A DNA stretch of 64,000 nucleotides, from assembly GCA_016794505.1 (NCBI GenBank), contig JAEUJZ010000160.1, forward strand, positions 186,001 to 250,000, written 5' to 3'. Of this stretch, positions 50,090-59,639 are shown piece after piece; the first letter of the stretch is position 1; each line of letters opens with the position of its first letter. The notes below the pieces were generated by a model that saw only the letters and a list, made by a program, of their open reading frames with translations, had not been told where the DNA came from and did no database searches. This stretch comes from Myxococcales bacterium. Lineage in GTDB: Bacteria > Myxococcota_A > Polyangia > Palsa-1104 > JAEUJZ01. The translations under genes were made by a program, and so were the position numbers.

Positions 50090-50548
50090 ATGATTCGACT
50101 CAACGTGAATGGCAAGCAAGTGAACGTCGACGTGTCGCCGGACACGCCGCTTTTGTGGGTGCTGCGCGATGCGCTGAACATGACCGGCACCAAGTACGGC
50201 TGCGGCATGTCGGTGTGTGGGGCCTGCACGGTACACGTCAACGGATCGCCGATGCGGGCATGCTCGACGCCGGTCTCGGCGGTGGTGGGTCAGAAGATCA
50301 CGACGATCGAAGACATCGACAAGAACGCGATCGGCAAGGCCGTGCAGGCGGCGTGGCGCAAGCACGATGTGGTGCAGTGCGGCTTCTGTCAGTCGGGGCA
50401 GATCATGGCGGCGACGGCGCTATTGGCCAGCAACAAGAAACCGAGCGACGCCGACATCGATGCGGCGATGTCCGGCAATCTCTGTCGCTGCGCAACCTAT
50501 GTTCGCATCCGCGCAGCCATCAAAGACGCTGCCACAGGCTTGAAGTAA
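50090..50548 (+). CDS. [2Fe-2S] subunit of a molybdenum hydroxylase (isoquinoline 1-oxidoreductase alpha type)
   Basis: 152 residues, AGAGGA upstream of the ATG. The plant-type ferredoxin cluster is in YGCGMSVCGACTVHVNG plus a further Cys, and the second cluster in CGFCQSGQIMAA and NLCRCATYVRI. The family transfers electrons from the Mo centre to an external acceptor. It lies 12 nt before the large subunit. No FAD subunit gene is present, as in IorAB-type enzymes, so electrons probably go to a membrane or cytochrome acceptor such as the upstream DUF1592 cytochrome; the last point is inference. Confidence 0.95.
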   Translation: MIRLNVNGKQVNVDVSPDTPLLWVLRDALNMTGTKYGCGMSVCGACTVHVNGSPMRACSTPVSAVVGQKITTIEDIDKNAIGKAVQAAWRKHDVVQCGFCQSGQIMAATALLASNKKPSDADIDAAMSGNLCRCATYVRIRAAIKDAATGLK

Positions 50549-50560
50549 GGGGGGCGCACC

Positions 50561-52822
50561 ATGAGCAAACAACTGCACAATCGCAGCCAGCACAGCGCGA
50601 CCGCGCGCTCAGAAACCGGACTGTCTCGTCGGGAAGCGATCCAGTGGACGTTGATCGCAGGTGGGGGGCTGACCTTGGCGGCGCTGTCTCCATCCTCGGG
50701 ATCGGCGCAGGGGACGTCGGTGATGGGCGCGAGCAAGGCGAGCAGCGCACCGTTTGCGCCAAATGCCTTTGTCCGCATCGGCGAAGACAACGTCGTCACC
50801 GTGATGTGCAAGCACACCGAGATGGGGCAGGGCAGCTACACGGGCCTGTGTACCATCGTCGCCGACGAGCTAGACGCCGACTGGGGGCAGGTCAAGGCCG
50901 AGGGGGCTCCTGCCAATGCGGCGCTATACAACAACCTGATGTGGGGCCAGGCGCAGGGAACGGGCGGCAGCACGGCCATCGCCAACTCGTTTGAACAGCT
51001 TCGCCAAGCAGGAGCGACGGCCCGCGCCATGCTAGTGAGCGCCGCGGCGCAGGAATGGAAGGTGCCAGCGAACACGATCACCGTCGAAAAGGGCGTCGTT
51101 TGGCACAAGCCATCGAAGCGCAAAGCGACGTTCGGGGCGCTGGCCAGCAAGGCGGCGGCGCAGCCGATTCCGACGGATGTGAAGCCGAAAGATCCCAAGC
51201 AGTACGTGTACATCGGCAAGCGCGTGACGCGCACCGACTCGCCAGCCAAGGTCAACGGCAGCGCGGTGTTCACGCAGGATCTGAAGCTTCCGGGCATGCT
51301 GACCGCGGTCGTCGCGCATCCGCCGCGCTTTGGCGCCAAGGTAAAGAGCTTCGACGGCAGCAAGGCCAAAGCAGTGGCCGGCGTGGTGGCTGTGGTCAGC
51401 ATTCCAAGCGGCGTTGCCGTCGTGGCGCGCGACTTCTGGTCGGCGAAAAAAGGCCGCGACGCCCTGACCGTCGAGTGGGATGAGAGCAAGGCCGTCAAGA
51501 TCAGCTCGTCGGAGCTTCTGGCCCAGTACAAGACGCTGGCTGGGCAGCCAGGCGCAGTGGCGCGCAAAGAAGGCGATGCCGCGGCAGCGCTGGCCAAGGC
51601 CGCCAAGAAGGTGGAAGCAGAGTTTGTCTTTCCCTATCTGGCACACGCCGCGATGGAGCCGCTGAACTGTGTCGTTCAGCTCTCCAAAGACGGCTGCGAG
51701 GTGTGGAATGGCGAGCAGAACCAGACGGGCGATCAGTTCGCGCTGGCCAGCGTGCTGGGCTTGAAGCCCGAGCAGGTGAAGCTGAATCAGCTCTTCGTCG
51801 GTGGCAGCTTTGGTCGACGGGCCAACCCCAGCTCGGATTACGTGCTGGAAGCGGCGTTTATCGCCAAGGCGCTGGCTGGAACCGAGCACGGAAGCGCGCC
51901 GATCAAGATGCTGTGGACGCGCGAAGACGACATGCGCGGCGGCTATTACCGACCGATGTATCTGCACAAAGTCAGCGCCGGCCTGGATGCACAAGGGCAG
52001 CTTGTCGCGTGGCAGCAGCGCATCGTTGGACAGTCGATCATCGCTGGTACGCCGTTTGAAAAGATGCTGGTGAAAGACGGCGTCGATATGACCTCGGTCG
52101 AGGGCGCCGCGGATCTGCCGTATGCGGTGGCGAATTTGCGGGTGGATCTTCACTCGCCGCGGCCGGGTGTGCCGGTGCAGTGGTGGCGCTCGGTCGGATC
52201 GACACACACCGCGTTTTCCGTCGAGACAATCGTCGATGAGCTCGCCCACTTGGCAGGGAAGGACGCGGTGGCGTTCCGGGAAGGTCTGCTGAGCAAGCAT
52301 CCGCGGCACGTGGCGGTGCTGAAGTTGGCGGCTGAAAAGGCTGGCTGGGGCAAGCCGCTTCCGACGCTGCGGGCGGGCGAGCGGCGTGGCCGAGGGGTCG
52401 CGGTGCATGAGTCGTTCGGTAGCTATGTCGCGCAGGTCGCCGAGGTCTCGGTGGCCAAGGACGGCACATTCACCGTCGACCGCGTGGTCTGCGCCGTCGA
52501 CTGTGGCTTGGCCATCAACCCCGATCAAGTGGTGGCGCAGATGGAAGGCGGTCTGGGCTATGGCTTGGCGGCCGCGCTGAGCGGCAAGATCACGCTGAAA
52601 GACGGTCTGATCGAGCAGTCCAACTTCCACGACTATCCCGTTCTGCGCATGGCCGACATGCCCAAGGTCGAAGTCCACATCGTGCCTTCGACGGAAAAAC
52701 CATCCGGTGTGGGCGAGCCCGGCACGCCCGTGATCGCGCCAGCCGTTGCCAATGCGCTGTTTGCAGCGACGGGCAAGCGCATCCGCACGCTGCCGATCAG
52801 CACGGCTGATCTGGCTGGCTAA
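50561..52822 (+). CDS. molybdopterin-binding large subunit of an aldehyde oxidase-type hydroxylase (IorB-like), Tat-exported
   Basis: 753 residues, GGGGGGC ribosome binding site region before the ATG. A twin-arginine signal (LSRREAIQWTLIAGGGLTL, residues ~20-38) sends the folded holoenzyme to the periplasm. Body: KHTEMGQGSYTGLCTIVADE, VGGSFGRRANPSSDYVLEA and QWWRSVGSTHTAF, and the C-terminal EKPSGVGEPGTPVIAPAVAN containing the GVGEPG motif with the catalytic Glu. Members oxidise aldehydes or N-heterocycles. Substrate unknown. It runs 11 nt into the GNAT-like gene. Confidence 0.93.
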   Translation: MSKQLHNRSQHSATARSETGLSRREAIQWTLIAGGGLTLAALSPSSGSAQGTSVMGASKASSAPFAPNAFVRIGEDNVVTVMCKHTEMGQGSYTGLCTIVADELDADWGQVKAEGAPANAALYNNLMWGQAQGTGGSTAIANSFEQLRQAGATARAMLVSAAAQEWKVPANTITVEKGVVWHKPSKRKATFGALASKAAAQPIPTDVKPKDPKQYVYIGKRVTRTDSPAKVNGSAVFTQDLKLPGMLTAVVAHPPRFGAKVKSFDGSKAKAVAGVVAVVSIPSGVAVVARDFWSAKKGRDALTVEWDESKAVKISSSELLAQYKTLAGQPGAVARKEGDAAAALAKAAKKVEAEFVFPYLAHAAMEPLNCVVQLSKDGCEVWNGEQNQTGDQFALASVLGLKPEQVKLNQLFVGGSFGRRANPSSDYVLEAAFIAKALAGTEHGSAPIKMLWTREDDMRGGYYRPMYLHKVSAGLDAQGQLVAWQQRIVGQSIIAGTPFEKMLVKDGVDMTSVEGAADLPYAVANLRVDLHSPRPGVPVQWWRSVGSTHTAFSVETIVDELAHLAGKDAVAFREGLLSKHPRHVAVLKLAAEKAGWGKPLPTLRAGERRGRGVAVHESFGSYVAQVAEVSVAKDGTFTVDRVVCAVDCGLAINPDQVVAQMEGGLGYGLAAALSGKITLKDGLIEQSNFHDYPVLRMADMPKVEVHIVPSTEKPSGVGEPGTPVIAPAVANALFAATGKRIRTLPISTADLAG

Positions 52823-52833
52823 GCGACGCAGCG

Positions 52834-53736
52834 ATGCATGCGAACGAAGCGGCGGCTGAGATCGTGGCGACGGCGCCGCTTTACGCCGACGAGCGGGCGG
52901 CGCTTGCGCGCTATCGCCTGCAGCTTGTGACCTCGTCACGCGATCGGCAGTTTGACGCGGCGTATGACGCGCTGGCGGCGTATTTCGGCACGCGAGGTCA
53001 GCTTGAAGCCAAGGCCGACTTGGCGCGGCTGATCGACAGGGCGCAGGATCCGCTGGTCTGTGACGGTGTCGCGGTAGTGCGGCCGTTGTTGATGCTGACA
53101 ACGAGCGATTCCCAGCCAGTCGCCGTGGCAGAGCGCTACGTCGCATACGATCCGCTGAGCCGCGTACTTTCGGGCCTGGATGCCAACCTGCTGGTCTTGC
53201 CAGCCCATCGTGGTGCGCGCATCGGTCCGCTGCTTGAGCGCCTGCTGATCCATGCCGGCCGTCGACTGCTTGCGCCGTCGGGAGCGCTGCGCTGCACAAG
53301 CGGTCTTGAGCTGAGCGATCTAGAGCCGCTTTCGCGTCGCGCTGCGGCGGACGAGATCGACGCCGATGCACGCCGTCGCGTGCTGGTCTGGGGACGCAAT
53401 GGCTATGCCTTGATTCCGCCGGACGTGTTTCCGCTGTCACTGCTGGGCATGGCGGCGAGCGGCGGCGGCATGGCGCTGCCGGTGCCGATGCGGGCCATCC
53501 TGCGCATCGGGATGAGCGCGCAGCGCCAGCCGGCCGCACACGTCGAAAAGGCGCTTCTGCGCACGCTGGCGCAGCACCTGTATGCCGCCCACGCCTGGGC
53601 TGATGCCGAGGCTGCGCAGGTCGAGTACGCGCGCCAGTTGGACTGTATCGCAGCGGCTGAAAGCGATCCCGTGCCGCTTCTGCCGCTGCCGCAACGCCGC
53701 ACGGACGCGATCCCGGACTTCCTTTGTCTTGCGTGA
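52834..53736 (+). CDS. uncharacterised protein with GNAT-like region
   Basis: 300 residues, 11 nt after the large subunit. The first half has a GNAT-like arrangement: SRDRQFDAAYDALAAYFG, then AVAERYVAYDPLSRVLSG and LDANLLVLPAHRGARIGPLL, where HRGARIG resembles the acetyl-CoA-binding motif A. The second half (~140-300) is helical and Ala/Leu-rich with no recognised domain. No signal peptide. Its place directly behind a molybdenum hydroxylase recalls accessory factors, but it is not an XdhC-type maturation protein by any motif I can see. Function unknown. Confidence 0.6.
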   Translation: MHANEAAAEIVATAPLYADERAALARYRLQLVTSSRDRQFDAAYDALAAYFGTRGQLEAKADLARLIDRAQDPLVCDGVAVVRPLLMLTTSDSQPVAVAERYVAYDPLSRVLSGLDANLLVLPAHRGARIGPLLERLLIHAGRRLLAPSGALRCTSGLELSDLEPLSRRAAADEIDADARRRVLVWGRNGYALIPPDVFPLSLLGMAASGGGMALPVPMRAILRIGMSAQRQPAAHVEKALLRTLAQHLYAAHAWADAEAAQVEYARQLDCIAAAESDPVPLLPLPQRRTDAIPDFLCLA

Positions 53737-53755
53737 AGCGATACGAATCGCGGCG

Positions 53756-55111
53756 ATGTCTGCATATGCCTGCAATCGAAGGAAGTCGCACCCGCGCCTG
53801 CGATTCGTGCTCGGTGGCGTCGCTGTGTCGTTGCTCGCTTCGCTGTGGCTGGCTGGCCGCAGCCTGGCAAAAGAGAGCACTGCTTCCCAAGCTACGTTGG
53901 CGACGGGAACCAGCGCTGCGACGAAAGAGCCGAGCAAGAGCGCCAAGCGGCGCCCGCGGGCCCGCGATCTGGGCATTCCGTTTGAGGGCACGCCGGGTCG
54001 TTACAACGCCATCACCGACGTGCCCGGCGTCGAGGTTGGCCACACGACGCTGATCCGCGGCGAAGGCCGCAGCAACGGGCAAAGCGCCTCTTCCGTCGTG
54101 CGCACGGGGGTCACCGCCATCTTTCCGCACAGCAAGACCGATCCCGTGCCCTGCGTCGCGGCGATGGTGTCGCTCAACGGCAACGGCGAGCTAACCGGCA
54201 GCCACTGGGTGAACGAGTCCGGCTTTTTAGAGACACCGATCGTCCTTACCAACACGCACAGCGTCGGTGTCGTACGCGATGCGGTGGTGGCCTGGGGAAA
54301 CCAGAAGTTCACCGGCCGCGGCTTCTTGGAAGAACCCTATTCGCTGGCTGTGGTCGGCGAGACATACGATGGATTCCTAAATGATATCGCGGGACAACAC
54401 GTAAAACCTGAGCACGTCTTCGCTGCGCTCGACGGCGCCAAGTCAGGGCCCGTCGCTGAGGGCAGTGTTGGCGGCGGCACGGGCATGGTGACGTCCGAAT
54501 TCAAGGGCGGCATCGGCACCTCGTCGCGCGTCGTCGCCTATCCCGGTGGCGGCGGCAAGGTGCAGGGCAAGTGGACGGTGGGCGTGCTGGTGCAAGCCAA
54601 CTATGGCCGACGTGTCGACCTGCGAATTCTCGGTGTTCCCGTCGGGCGCGAGATCTTCGATCGCATGCCGCTGGGCCCCAAAGTGCCGGGGGGACCGGCC
54701 ACGCAAGAGGGCCGCAGCAAGGCGGGGGGACGGGAAAAGGACGGCTCGATCATCGTCGTGGTGGCGACGGATGCGCCGCTTCTGCCGCAGCAGATGGCGC
54801 GCTTGGCGCGACGTCCGGCCTTGGGCATGGGACGGCTGGGCGCGGTGTCGTACCAGTCGTCGGGCGATCTGTTTATCGCGTTCGGAGTGCCGCAGCCCGA
54901 TCCCGATGCGCGCGGGCTTCTACACTTCACGGCGCTGCCCAACGATCAGCTCGATCCACTGCTGCAAGCCGTCGTGCAAGCCACTGAGGAAGCCATCGTA
55001 AATGCGCTGGTTGCCGCGGACACGATGACGGGCATCGACGGACGCACCGTGTACGGCCTGCCCCACGACCGCTTGCTGCAGGTGCTGCGCAAGTACCGCG
55101 TCGTCAAGTAA
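53756..55111 (+). CDS. exported P1-family (S58/DmpA-like) aminopeptidase
   Basis: 451 residues from ATG 53756; the frame is open further upstream but overlaps the previous gene in another frame. An N-terminal hydrophobic segment (FVLGGVAVSLLASLWLAGRSLA) acts as signal peptide or anchor. The DmpA/P1 fold is shown by GIPFEGTPGRYNAITDVPGVEVGHTTL written in parts as TPGRYNAITDVPGVEVGHT, ETPIVLTNTHSVGVVRDA, VGGGTGMVTSEFKGGIGTSS and AATEE-like C-terminal helix VQATEEAIVNALVAADTMTG. Family members self-cleave before a Ser/Thr to form two chains and release N-terminal amino acids, including D- or beta-amino acids. I cannot fix the cleavage residue from sequence alone. Confidence 0.88.
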   Translation: MSAYACNRRKSHPRLRFVLGGVAVSLLASLWLAGRSLAKESTASQATLATGTSAATKEPSKSAKRRPRARDLGIPFEGTPGRYNAITDVPGVEVGHTTLIRGEGRSNGQSASSVVRTGVTAIFPHSKTDPVPCVAAMVSLNGNGELTGSHWVNESGFLETPIVLTNTHSVGVVRDAVVAWGNQKFTGRGFLEEPYSLAVVGETYDGFLNDIAGQHVKPEHVFAALDGAKSGPVAEGSVGGGTGMVTSEFKGGIGTSSRVVAYPGGGGKVQGKWTVGVLVQANYGRRVDLRILGVPVGREIFDRMPLGPKVPGGPATQEGRSKAGGREKDGSIIVVVATDAPLLPQQMARLARRPALGMGRLGAVSYQSSGDLFIAFGVPQPDPDARGLLHFTALPNDQLDPLLQAVVQATEEAIVNALVAADTMTGIDGRTVYGLPHDRLLQVLRKYRVVK

Positions 55112-55144
55112 CGAAAGACCACTCATTGGCTGGGAGAACTGCAC

Positions 55145-57463
55145 ATGCAAAAACGGGTTGGGAAGACTATTTCGCTAGTGGCTGGCTTGATGCTGCCTCT
55201 TCTGCAAGCGGCCTGCAGCGACGTCGGAGGTCCCGGTGGCGCGGGGCTGCGCGTGCTTTCGGATGCCGCCGCGCTCATGGCCGAAAGCGAGGTCCTGCCG
55301 GGCGCCGAGCTTGAGCCCGTCGGACGCTATGCCCTGATCGCGAGCTCTGGCTTGGTCTTTCATCGCACGGCCGCGCAGGTGGTCGGGCTTGAGCGGCTGG
55401 TCATCGCAGATCCGCTGGGCCTGCTTTCCGACGAAGCGGGACCGACGAATGCAGCCATCGAGCTATACACCTGGCAAGAGGTGCAGGCCGATGGATCGCA
55501 GCGGTCGTTCTTTGCCTATGCTCGCGATGGGCGCGAGCTTTTGGGGCGGGTGCGCTCGACGGAATACAAGCTGCGCCTGGCCGATGCCGAGTTCGATCCG
55601 CTGCGCGATGCACCGCCGCGCTTTGCGGGCCTTCTGCCAGATTCACCGTCGGGATCGCTGCTTTTGGTGCAGTTCCGCGCGACGCCGCTGCCGCAGTTTC
55701 AGCAAGCGATCGTCGCTGCGGGGGGGACGGTGCTGCGCTTCTTGAGCGACCACACGTTCCTGATCGAGCTTCCGGCGGCGCGACGCTCGGATCTGGCGGC
55801 CCTGCCCTATGTGCGCTGGGTCGGTCCATACCTGCCTGCGTATCGCTTGGAGCGTCCTCTGCGCCAGGCGCTGACCGGCGAAGCGCCTCGGCTTCCCGAG
55901 CAGCGATACTCGATCTTGCTGGGCGAAGGGGGGCCAGCGCGACAAGAAGCGCTGGCAGCCCGCGTGCGGGCGCTCGGCGGAGTAGTCGAGCTCATCGAAG
56001 GCGGCGGCATGCGCATCGAAGCGTCGCTGTCGCACGAGCAGCTTGCCCAGATCGTGTCGGACGACGCCGTGCAGTTCATCGATCGCTGGGGTGGGCCAGG
56101 CGAGACCGACATGGACATCGTGCGCGAAGTCGGTGGCGCCAACACCGTCGAGCGGATCACGGGATGGAACGGGCAGGGCGTGCGCGGCGAGGTCTTTGAC
56201 ACCGAGGTTCGCCAAGATCACCAAGAGTGGCCGCGACCGCCGATCGTTCACAGCATGGGCTCGACCTCGGGCGGGCTGCATGGATCGAGCTGCTTCGGCA
56301 TCAACTTTGCGCAGGGCAAGAACGCCGCCGCCAAAGGCATGCTGCCCGGCGGGCAAGGCATCTTTTACCTGTACACGCAGTCGTCGCAGTTTGGCGGCAT
56401 GAAGTCGCGATACGACATCAACAAAGAGCTGACCGATCCCATGGGCAGCCTGCGCGCCGTGTTCCAGACATCAAGCGTCGGCAGCAGCTTGACGACCAGC
56501 TACACAACGGTCTCGGCCGAGGTGGATGACTATCTGTTCAAGCACCCGATCCTCAGTACGCAGTCGCAGAGCAACGCCGGCAGCCCGATGTCGCGACCGC
56601 AGGCCTGGGCCAAGAACATCGTTTCGGTGGGGGCCGTGCGGCACTTGAACACAGCCAATCGCAGCGACGACAGTTGGCGGCGCAGCGGCAGCACTGGGCC
56701 AGCCGCTGATGGGCGTGTGAAGCCGGATCTGGTCCACTTCTTCGACTCGATCGCGACGACATCGGGCAGCAATACGACCAGCTATACGATGTTCGGAGGC
56801 ACCAGCGCCGCAACGCCGATCACCGCCGGCCACTTTGGCCTGCTGTTTCAGATGTGGCACGAAGGTGTCTGGGCAGGGCACGGCAAGAAAGCCGACGTCT
56901 TCACCAGCCGGCCGCAGATGGCGACGGCCAAGGCGCTGATGATCAACTCCGCCTCGCGATACAACTGGCTTCAGGGCGGGCCCAACGGCGACATCGATCG
57001 CAACGTGCAGGGCTGGGGCATGGCTGATGTGCTTGCGCTGTATGGCCGCGCCAAGTCGACGCTGGTGATCGACGAAACCGACGTCATCAAGCCGCTGGGC
57101 AAGCGACGCTACTGGGTCGAAGTGCGGCCGGATTCTGAGCTGGCTGTGACCCTGGTCTACACCGATCCCATGGGGACGGTGGGTGCGGCGCAGGCGCGCG
57201 TCAACGATCTGTCGCTGCGGGTCATTGGTCCCGATGGCAGCGTGTACTGGGGCAATAACGGCCTGCGTGCGGGCAATGCTTCGCAGCCAGGCGGGGCGTC
57301 GAACACCATCGACACCGTCGAGAATGTGTTCATTCCAGCGCCGATCGCCGGACGCTGGCGCGTCGAGGTGTTGGCGGATGAAGTCGTCAAAGACGGCAAC
57401 CCCAAGACCATGGACATCGACGCCGTTTACGCGTTGGTCATCGCCGGCATCCGCAAGCGATAG
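55145..57463 (+). CDS. subtilisin-family (S8) protease lipoprotein
   Basis: 772 residues, GGGAG upstream. Lipobox LQAAC with Cys24. A ~300-residue N-terminal region includes an inhibitor/propeptide-like part (LLVQFRATPLPQFQQAIVAAGG). The catalytic domain has Asp352 in GEVFDTEV, His379 in GGLHGSSCFG (a variant of HGTHVAG) and Ser554 in GGTSAATP. After it, a jelly-roll P-domain-like C-terminus (TLVYTDPMGTVGAAQARVND, VEVLADEVV) runs to the end. It would be anchored in the outer membrane and degrade extracellular protein. It follows the P1 peptidase by 33 nt and converges with cheR 12 nt away. Confidence 0.92.
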   Translation: MQKRVGKTISLVAGLMLPLLQAACSDVGGPGGAGLRVLSDAAALMAESEVLPGAELEPVGRYALIASSGLVFHRTAAQVVGLERLVIADPLGLLSDEAGPTNAAIELYTWQEVQADGSQRSFFAYARDGRELLGRVRSTEYKLRLADAEFDPLRDAPPRFAGLLPDSPSGSLLLVQFRATPLPQFQQAIVAAGGTVLRFLSDHTFLIELPAARRSDLAALPYVRWVGPYLPAYRLERPLRQALTGEAPRLPEQRYSILLGEGGPARQEALAARVRALGGVVELIEGGGMRIEASLSHEQLAQIVSDDAVQFIDRWGGPGETDMDIVREVGGANTVERITGWNGQGVRGEVFDTEVRQDHQEWPRPPIVHSMGSTSGGLHGSSCFGINFAQGKNAAAKGMLPGGQGIFYLYTQSSQFGGMKSRYDINKELTDPMGSLRAVFQTSSVGSSLTTSYTTVSAEVDDYLFKHPILSTQSQSNAGSPMSRPQAWAKNIVSVGAVRHLNTANRSDDSWRRSGSTGPAADGRVKPDLVHFFDSIATTSGSNTTSYTMFGGTSAATPITAGHFGLLFQMWHEGVWAGHGKKADVFTSRPQMATAKALMINSASRYNWLQGGPNGDIDRNVQGWGMADVLALYGRAKSTLVIDETDVIKPLGKRRYWVEVRPDSELAVTLVYTDPMGTVGAAQARVNDLSLRVIGPDGSVYWGNNGLRAGNASQPGGASNTIDTVENVFIPAPIAGRWRVEVLADEVVKDGNPKTMDIDAVYALVIAGIRKR

Positions 57464-57475
57464 GGGCGGTTTGCT

Positions 57476-58615
57476 TCACAAAAGCCCCTGGCCTGCAAGG
57501 CGCTGGAGTCGCGCCTGACAGGTCTCGGCCACCGTCGTAAGCAGCGTGTCTTCGTGGCCTTCGCCGGGGATGCCTGAGCGAGCGCCGGACCGAATGACGG
57601 CGAGCGTGTGGCGATAGGCCTCGGCGGCCTCACGCGGCTGGCCAAGCTGTTCCAGAAGGATCGCGAGCTGGTACGGCGGCAGCCAGGCTTCGTTGTCGAA
57701 CAGCAGGCGGGAACGACGCAGCGCTGCTGCCGCTTCGTGCAGTTGGCCCGCTTGCTTCAGCGAAAGGCCGCGCAGCAGGTGCGCAGGTGCGCTCAGCGGA
57801 TCGCGGGCAAGGACTTTATCGACGAGACCTTGCGCCGCCGCGAAGTCGCCCTGATGCACAAGCGCACTGGCCTGCGCGAGCTCCCGATCGCCCGCTTCTG
57901 GCGGGGCGAGAGCCGGTGGCACGAGGTCTTGCACCGTTGCAGGTGGGCGAACGGACTCTTTGACGGTGCGGGGCGGGCGAGGCTCGGTGCTTGGCGTCAG
58001 AACGCGTCGCAGCAGGGCCGAGTCCTGGAAGTCGTCGTCAGGACGGACCAGCGCGCTCGGCCAAGCCAGCGGCCGCTCGGCAGCACTGAGCAGCAAGTAA
58101 CCACCGGGGCGGCAGGCTGTGGCTAAGCGCGTGGCAATGGCGATCGCGTCGCTGCGATCAAAATAGATAAGTACGTTGCGACAGACCACGGCGTCAAATG
58201 GCCCCCAGCCAAAGGGCAGATCGTGTGTGCTGGCGATGTCGTGTTCGTAAAACTGCACGCGTGAAGTAACCGCGGGGCGCAAAATGACTTCATCGTCGCT
58301 GAGAGCCGTAACATAGCGCTGGCGCCACGCCGCCGGCAGGACCGAAATGACGCGCGTGGAATAGCGAGCGGCGCTCGCCACCGCCAGCGCTTCGGGCCGC
58401 ACATCGGTGGCCAAGACGTGCGGTGAAAGACCCGCGCTGAGCAGCGCCATGACCAGGCCATACGGCTCTTGTCCCGTCGAGCAACCAGCCGACCAGATGC
58501 GCAGCGGACGGGAGGCCGCATGGTCGCGCTGAAGGGCCGCGACCAGTGCATCGATCTCGGCCTGATCGCGCAGAAACCACGTTGTACCGGGCGGCGACGT
58601 GCGGCACGCGCTCAT
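57476..58615 (-). CDS. cheR: CheR-type methyltransferase domain with C-terminal TPRs
   Basis: 379 residues from ATG 58615, 4 nt after the cheB stop; ATG 58627 would overlap it. It methylates glutamates of the receptor. The sequence begins directly at the TTWFLRDQAE element, then RIWSAGCSTGQEPYGL (SAM motif I) and FDAVVCRNVLIYFD. The all-alpha N-terminal CheR domain that contacts the receptor is missing. The C-terminal ~130 residues hold TPR-like helices (AHLLRGLSLKQAGQLHEAAAAL, AYRHTLAVIR region), as in WspC/FrzF. A ~50-residue Pro-rich linker joins the parts. Last gene of the chemosensory operon. Confidence 0.9.
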   Translation of the reverse strand: MSACRTSPPGTTWFLRDQAEIDALVAALQRDHAASRPLRIWSAGCSTGQEPYGLVMALLSAGLSPHVLATDVRPEALAVASAARYSTRVISVLPAAWRQRYVTALSDDEVILRPAVTSRVQFYEHDIASTHDLPFGWGPFDAVVCRNVLIYFDRSDAIAIATRLATACRPGGYLLLSAAERPLAWPSALVRPDDDFQDSALLRRVLTPSTEPRPPRTVKESVRPPATVQDLVPPALAPPEAGDRELAQASALVHQGDFAAAQGLVDKVLARDPLSAPAHLLRGLSLKQAGQLHEAAAALRRSRLLFDNEAWLPPYQLAILLEQLGQPREAAEAYRHTLAVIRSGARSGIPGEGHEDTLLTTVAETCQARLQRLAGQGLL

Positions 58616-58619
58616 CGAT

Positions 58620-59639
58620 CTACCCAAGCACCAGACGACGCAGCGTGTTGGCCAGCGCGTCGGGAGTATCGACGACGGGACTTCGTGTCGTCGACAGAGC
58701 GCTGGTGGGCATCCCGCTCACCACGGCGGTCGTTGGATCTTCAATGAAGACTAGGCCTCCAGCCTCTTCGACATCACGCAGTCCGATGGCGCCGTCGCTG
58801 CCCATGCCGGACAGCACGATCCCGGCGGCTTGCTGACGAAAGGTCCGGGCCAGCGACGACAGCAGCCGGTCACCCGAGGGACGATGGCCCGCCTGCAGGG
58901 GGCCGCTGACCAGGCGCACGCGGGCGCCGACATCGATGGTCAGATGCAGGTCTTCGGGCGCAACGACGACCTGACCTGCGCCCAGCCACTGCCCTTCGCT
59001 GGCCACGCTGACGCGGTGCGCCGTCGAGGCGCTGAGCCACGCGGCCAGGGGTCCGGTCGAGCCAGCGGCGGTGTGCTGCACGATGGCGATGGGACAGGGA
59101 AACGGGGCTGGCAGCGCATGCAAGATGGTGCGCAGACCACGCGGTCCGCCGGTTGACGAGGCGATCCCGACCACCTGCAACGAGCGTGGAGAGAGTCGCT
59201 GTACCGCGCTTCGTCCGCTGCGTGGCGACGGCCTGGCAAAGCGCAGGGCGGCACTGCGGCGCAGCGTGTCGCACAGCGCCAGGGCGGCGGCTTCGTTCAT
59301 CCCGTGGTGCGGCTTGGGAAAGATATCGACCGCGCCGCGGGCCATCGCCTCCATCGCCATATTGGCGTCGTTGGCGGCCAAGTCAGCGACGACGACGATC
59401 GGGGTTGGCTGGTCGCGCAGGATGATCTCGATGGCCTCGATGCCGCCCATCATGGGCATCAGAACATCCATCGTGATCACATCGGGCCGCAGCTCTCTTG
59501 CAAGCTGTGCGCCGCGTTTTCCGTCGCTGGCTTCGCCTATCACTTGAAACTCGGGAAAGCGATCCAGCGTGGCGCGTAGCAGCCCGCGCACCAAGCGAGA
59601 GTCGTCGATGATAAGGACGCGGATGGCCATGGGGTACAT
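58620..59639 (-). CDS. cheB: CheB receptor methylesterase/deamidase with receiver domain
   Basis: 339 residues from ATG 59639, which shares one base with the cheA stop (TGATG); ATG 59630 is the next option. Receiver domain first (IRVLIIDDSR, phosphoacceptor Asp in DVITMDVLMPMM), then the esterase with catalytic Ser in GIASSTGGPRGL, His in VQHTAAGST and Asp in GMGSDGAIGL. It removes methyl groups set by CheR to adapt the receptor. All key residues are intact. Confidence 0.95.
   Translation of the reverse strand: MYPMAIRVLIIDDSRLVRGLLRATLDRFPEFQVIGEASDGKRGAQLARELRPDVITMDVLMPMMGGIEAIEIILRDQPTPIVVVADLAANDANMAMEAMARGAVDIFPKPHHGMNEAAALALCDTLRRSAALRFARPSPRSGRSAVQRLSPRSLQVVGIASSTGGPRGLRTILHALPAPFPCPIAIVQHTAAGSTGPLAAWLSASTAHRVSVASEGQWLGAGQVVVAPEDLHLTIDVGARVRLVSGPLQAGHRPSGDRLLSSLARTFRQQAAGIVLSGMGSDGAIGLRDVEEAGGLVFIEDPTTAVVSGMPTSALSTTRSPVVDTPDALANTLRRLVLG

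Noticed and set aside
52834..53736. XdhC-type molybdenum cofactor insertion factor
   Set aside because: Position suggests it, but none of the XdhC motifs is visible; a GNAT-like first half fits better.
51032..54130. 1032-codon open frame on the minus strand opposite the molybdenum hydroxylase large subunit and P1 peptidase
   Set aside because: Its translation is low-complexity Arg/Ala/His/Pro-rich without any family motif, and it lies opposite well-conserved genes. It is an antisense shadow of GC-rich codons.
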